From: an uncultured Eubacterium sp.
GTDB lineage: Bacteria > Bacillota > Clostridia > Lachnospirales > Lachnospiraceae
Direction: 5' to 3'
NCBI GenBank assembly: GCA_934358495.1
Contig: CAKRKO010000096.1
Coordinates: 1-7,927 of the forward strand
Length of the DNA: 7,927 bases
This document shows positions 5,744 through 7,927 of the stretch, piece after piece. The translations under genes were made by a program, and so were the position numbers. Under the pieces are notes generated by a model. It did not search any database. It had not been told where the DNA came from and saw only the letters and a program-made list of their open reading frames with translations. The first letter of the stretch is position 1. Each line of letters opens with the position of its first letter.

Positions 5744-6664
5744 ATGAAAAAACCAGTATTAGTTGTCATGGCAGCCGGCATGGGCAGCCGTTACGGTGGA
5801 TTAAAACAGATGGATCCAGTTGGTGGACACGGTGAAGTAATCATGGATTACTCTCTTTTTGATGCACGCCGCGCCGGATTCGAGAAAGTAATTTTTATCA
5901 TCAAACATTCCATCGAAAAAGAATTCAAAGAAGTTATCGGAGATCGTGTGTCCAAATACATGGACGTAGCTTATGCATTCCAGGATTTGGATGATCTGCC
6001 AGAAGGTTATTCCGTTCCGGAAGGACGCGAAAAACCATGGGGAACATGCCATGCAATTCTTGCAGCACGTTATCTCATCGATGCACCGTTTGCTGTTATC
6101 AATGCCGATGATTATTATGGCACAACCTGCTTTAAAATCATTTATGATTACCTTTCTACTCACAGCGATGATGATAAATATCGTTACTGTATGGTCGGTT
6201 ATCAGTTAAAAAATACTGTTACAGAAAATGGTTCTGTTGCCCGCGGTGTCTGCACTGCCGATGCTGACTCTAACCTGATCCGCGTTGTGGAGCACACTCA
6301 GATTGAGCAGTATGAAAACGGCATCCGCTTCACTGAGGATAAGGGTGAGACCTGGCACGATATTGATGGAAATACCATTGTATCCATGAATCTCTGGGGA
6401 TTCAGTGAAAGCTTTATAAAAGAAGCTGAAGCACGCTTCCCGGCTTTCCTGGATGATGCCATGAAATCCAATCCGCTGAAAGGTGAATATTTTCTTCCTT
6501 CCGTTGTAAGCCAGCTTCTGGATGAAGAAAAAGCTACAGTAAAAGTACTGCAGAGCCCGGACAAGTGGTATGGTGTTACTTACCGTGAGGATAAACCAGG
6601 TATTGTAAAAGCACTTGCTGATATGGCAGATGCTGGTTTATATCCGTCACCATTATGGCAATAA
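5744..6664 (+). CDS. Sugar-1-phosphate nucleotidyltransferase, probable partner of NahK
   Basis: A 306-aa nucleotidyltransferase of the GT-A-like pyrophosphorylase fold. The nucleotide-binding signature is MAAGMGSRYGGLKQMDPVG (9-27), with the family GxGxRxG and Lys21. NADDYYG (120-126) carries the metal-binding Asp, PWGTCHAILAA is at 98-108 and SMNLWGF at 214-220. Such enzymes join a sugar-1-phosphate to an NTP, releasing pyrophosphate. Because the next gene encodes N-acetylhexosamine 1-kinase, I infer GlcNAc-1-P or GalNAc-1-P plus UTP as substrates; the sequence alone does not prove this. It is unlike a bifunctional GlmU, since there is no left-handed beta-helix domain. ATG 5744 is preceded by GGAGG at 5729-5733 (10 nt). 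It is the first gene of the operon, with a long structured leader, and nahK starts 55 nt after its stop. Confidence 0.85.
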   Translation: MKKPVLVVMAAGMGSRYGGLKQMDPVGGHGEVIMDYSLFDARRAGFEKVIFIIKHSIEKEFKEVIGDRVSKYMDVAYAFQDLDDLPEGYSVPEGREKPWGTCHAILAARYLIDAPFAVINADDYYGTTCFKIIYDYLSTHSDDDKYRYCMVGYQLKNTVTENGSVARGVCTADADSNLIRVVEHTQIEQYENGIRFTEDKGETWHDIDGNTIVSMNLWGFSESFIKEAEARFPAFLDDAMKSNPLKGEYFLPSVVSQLLDEEKATVKVLQSPDKWYGVTYREDKPGIVKALADMADAGLYPSPLWQ

Positions 6665-6701
6665 CATCATCTGATGTAAGTATCAAAAATCTATATTGAT
6701 A
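6664..6701 (+). other. Two short inverted repeats between the nucleotidyltransferase gene and nahK
   Basis: ACATCA-TC-TGATGT (6664-6677) starts on the last base of the stop codon. TATCAA (6681-6686) pairs with TTGATA (6696-6701) just before the nahK ribosome binding site at 6705. No U-tract follows either one. They may be mRNA hairpins that stabilise or separate the two cistrons. Confidence 0.4.
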
Positions 6702-6704
6702 AAA

Positions 6705-6710
6705 AAGGAG
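6705..6710 (+). promoter_or_regulatory. nahK ribosome binding site
   Basis: AAGGAG lies 9 nt before ATG 6720 and decides the start. The frame is open from a TTG at 6696, but that lies upstream of this element and would have to initiate without a ribosome binding site. Confidence 0.85.
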
Positions 6711-6719
6711 AAGATATTT

Positions 6720-7829
6720 ATGACAAAGTTTTCACCTGATGCATTTAATGAAGTCCTCGCTGCCTACGACTGGGGAGAAGGCACACTGACTTATAATGCC
6801 TATGGGGAAGGACATATTAACATTACAAATCTTGTAACCGTTTCTTCCGAATCAGAAACCAAACGTTTTATCCTGCAACGGATCAACACAGATATTTTTA
6901 CCGATCCAAAAGCACTGATGGAAAATATCTGCAACGTTACTTCTTATTTGAAAAATGTCATTGAAAAACGTGGAGGCGACACCGAACGCGAAACTATGAC
7001 AGTGGTTTACACCAAAAACGGACTGCCTTATTTTACAGATTCCGAGCAGGGCGTATGGCGTGTATATCCTTTTGTGGAGCATACCATCTGCCTGCAACAG
7101 TGCAGAGATGCTAACGATTTTTATACCTCTGCAAAAGCTTTCGGACAGTTCCAGAAAAATCTGTCCGGCTATGATGCTTCTACCTTGCATGAAACCATTC
7201 CGAATTTTCATAATACCCCGGATCGTTTCCGCAAATTCAAAGAAGCACTGGCTGCTGATGTTATGCATCGTGCAGCAGAAGTTGCTGAAGAAATTGCCTT
7301 TATCGAAGCTCATGAAGCAGACTGTTCTCATATGACAGACCTTCTGGCCGCCGGAAAAATACCGTTACGTGTAACACACAATGACACAAAATTAAACAAT
7401 ATTCTACTGGATGACAAAACCAGTGAAGCACTATGTATCATTGATCTCGACACTGTAATGCCTGGACTTGCCGCCAATGATTTTGGTGATTCCATTCGTT
7501 TTGGTGCCAATCACAATGCCGAGGATGAGCCGGATCTGTCAAAGGTTAATTTCTCACTGGAATTATTTGAAGCATATACAAAAGGATTTCTGGAAATTGC
7601 CGGTGATGCGCTGACTCCATTGGAAGTTGAGACATTGCCATGGGGTGCAAAGCTTATGACATTAGAGTGTGGCATTCGATTCCTGACAGATTATCTGGAA
7701 GGAGATCATTATTTTGCCGTTCATCGCCCTGGACAGAATCTTGACCGTGCACGAACACAGTTCAAACTCGTGCGCGACATGGAAGCATGTTGGGATGAAA
7801 TGAATGCTATTGTATGTAAATACCGTTAA
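6720..7829 (+). CDS. nahK: N-acetylhexosamine 1-kinase (NahK family)
   Basis: This is a 369-aa kinase of the APH/choline-kinase fold. It closely resembles, from memory, the Bifidobacterium longum NahK of the galacto-N-biose/lacto-N-biose pathway, which phosphorylates GlcNAc and GalNAc at C1 with ATP (EC 2.7.1.162). Shared blocks are YGEGHINITNLV (28-39), FILQRINTDIF (50-60), WRVYPFVEHT (113-122), RVTHNDTKLNNIL (217-229, catalytic Asp222 in the Brenner-type motif), IDLDTVMPG (241-249, metal-binding Asp), DFGDSIRFGA (254-263), and near the C-terminus ECGIRFLTDYLEGDHYF (316-332). Length matches the B. longum enzyme (about 359 aa). The start at 6720 is set by AAGGAG. It is the second gene of the operon; its partner probably turns the product into a nucleotide sugar. 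A lacto-N-biose phosphorylase is not in the window. Confidence 0.93.
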   Translation: MTKFSPDAFNEVLAAYDWGEGTLTYNAYGEGHINITNLVTVSSESETKRFILQRINTDIFTDPKALMENICNVTSYLKNVIEKRGGDTERETMTVVYTKNGLPYFTDSEQGVWRVYPFVEHTICLQQCRDANDFYTSAKAFGQFQKNLSGYDASTLHETIPNFHNTPDRFRKFKEALAADVMHRAAEVAEEIAFIEAHEADCSHMTDLLAAGKIPLRVTHNDTKLNNILLDDKTSEALCIIDLDTVMPGLAANDFGDSIRFGANHNAEDEPDLSKVNFSLELFEAYTKGFLEIAGDALTPLEVETLPWGAKLMTLECGIRFLTDYLEGDHYFAVHRPGQNLDRARTQFKLVRDMEACWDEMNAIVCKYR

Positions 7830-7850
7830 AAAAGAAGGACCAGGAGTTTA

Positions 7851-7878
7851 TGAGGTGACCCCTCAAAGTTAGACTTTT
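7851..7878. mobile_element. Possible IS3-family (IS150 group) terminal inverted repeat
   Basis: The stretch starting TGAGGTGACCCC and continuing TCAAAGTTAGACTTTT has the pattern of IS150-group ends (TG....TG.CCCC..AAA.TT.GAC). It begins 21 nt after the nahK stop. No transposase gene and no second end are inside the window, which stops 49 nt later. The call therefore rests on pattern resemblance alone. Confidence 0.4.
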
Positions 7879-7911
7879 ACGAGACGACTTCGGTCGTCTC
7901 GTTTTTTCTTT
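7879..7911 (+). terminator. Strong intrinsic terminator with UUCG tetraloop
   Basis: A perfect 10-bp stem ACGAGACGAC/GTCGTCTCGT (7879-7888, 7893-7902) closed by a TTCG loop runs into TTTTTCTTT. It terminates plus-strand transcription of the nahK operon about 50 nt past the stop codon. If the IS-end call at 7851 is right, the hairpin would belong to the element and shield it from incoming transcription. Confidence 0.92.
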
Positions 7912-7927
7912 ATGCAGTTAAAAGATG

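Noticed and set aside
7912..7927. ATG at 7912 as the start of a gene running off the right edge
   Set aside because: Only five codons are visible and no ribosome binding site precedes it; it directly follows the terminator T-tract.

Overview
The window looks like the chromosome of a gut-type clostridial Firmicute, most likely Lachnospiraceae. The reasons are the protein flavour of every gene, strong AGGAGG-type ribosome binding sites, low-to-moderate GC, and a NahK-type hexosamine kinase beside nagA/nagB. The family assignment is inference from protein resemblance; no search was run.

Layout from left to right. A tRNA-Phe gene (minus strand) is cut by the left edge and has a near-consensus promoter. 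Next are polyphosphate kinase ppk1 and a small MOSC-domain protein, both minus. A minus-strand intrinsic terminator follows, then a duplicated fragment of a tRNA 3' end and an intact tRNA-Tyr (minus) whose promoter overlaps the end of nagB. Next comes the nagA-nagB pair (minus, nagA first). A regulatory region of about 340 bp (5401-5743) separates nagA from a divergent plus-strand pair: a sugar-1-phosphate nucleotidyltransferase and an N-acetylhexosamine 1-kinase (nahK). Twenty bases after nahK is a sequence resembling the end of an IS3-family insertion sequence, followed by a very strong terminator.

The central theme is amino-sugar handling. NagA and NagB take GlcNAc-6-phosphate to fructose-6-phosphate (catabolism). 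NahK and the nucleotidyltransferase are predicted to make HexNAc-1-phosphate and then a nucleotide sugar (salvage, or host-glycan/galacto-N-biose use). The two branches are transcribed away from one another from a shared control region.

The most interesting non-coding parts are in that region. They are a -10/-35 pair with a perfect 7-bp inverted repeat in its spacer, and a roughly 160-nt leader containing a nested hairpin of 66 nt that I cannot assign to a known riboswitch family. Other points of interest are the tRNA-Tyr 3'-end duplication, the nested translation starts of ppk1, and the possible insertion-sequence boundary at the right edge.
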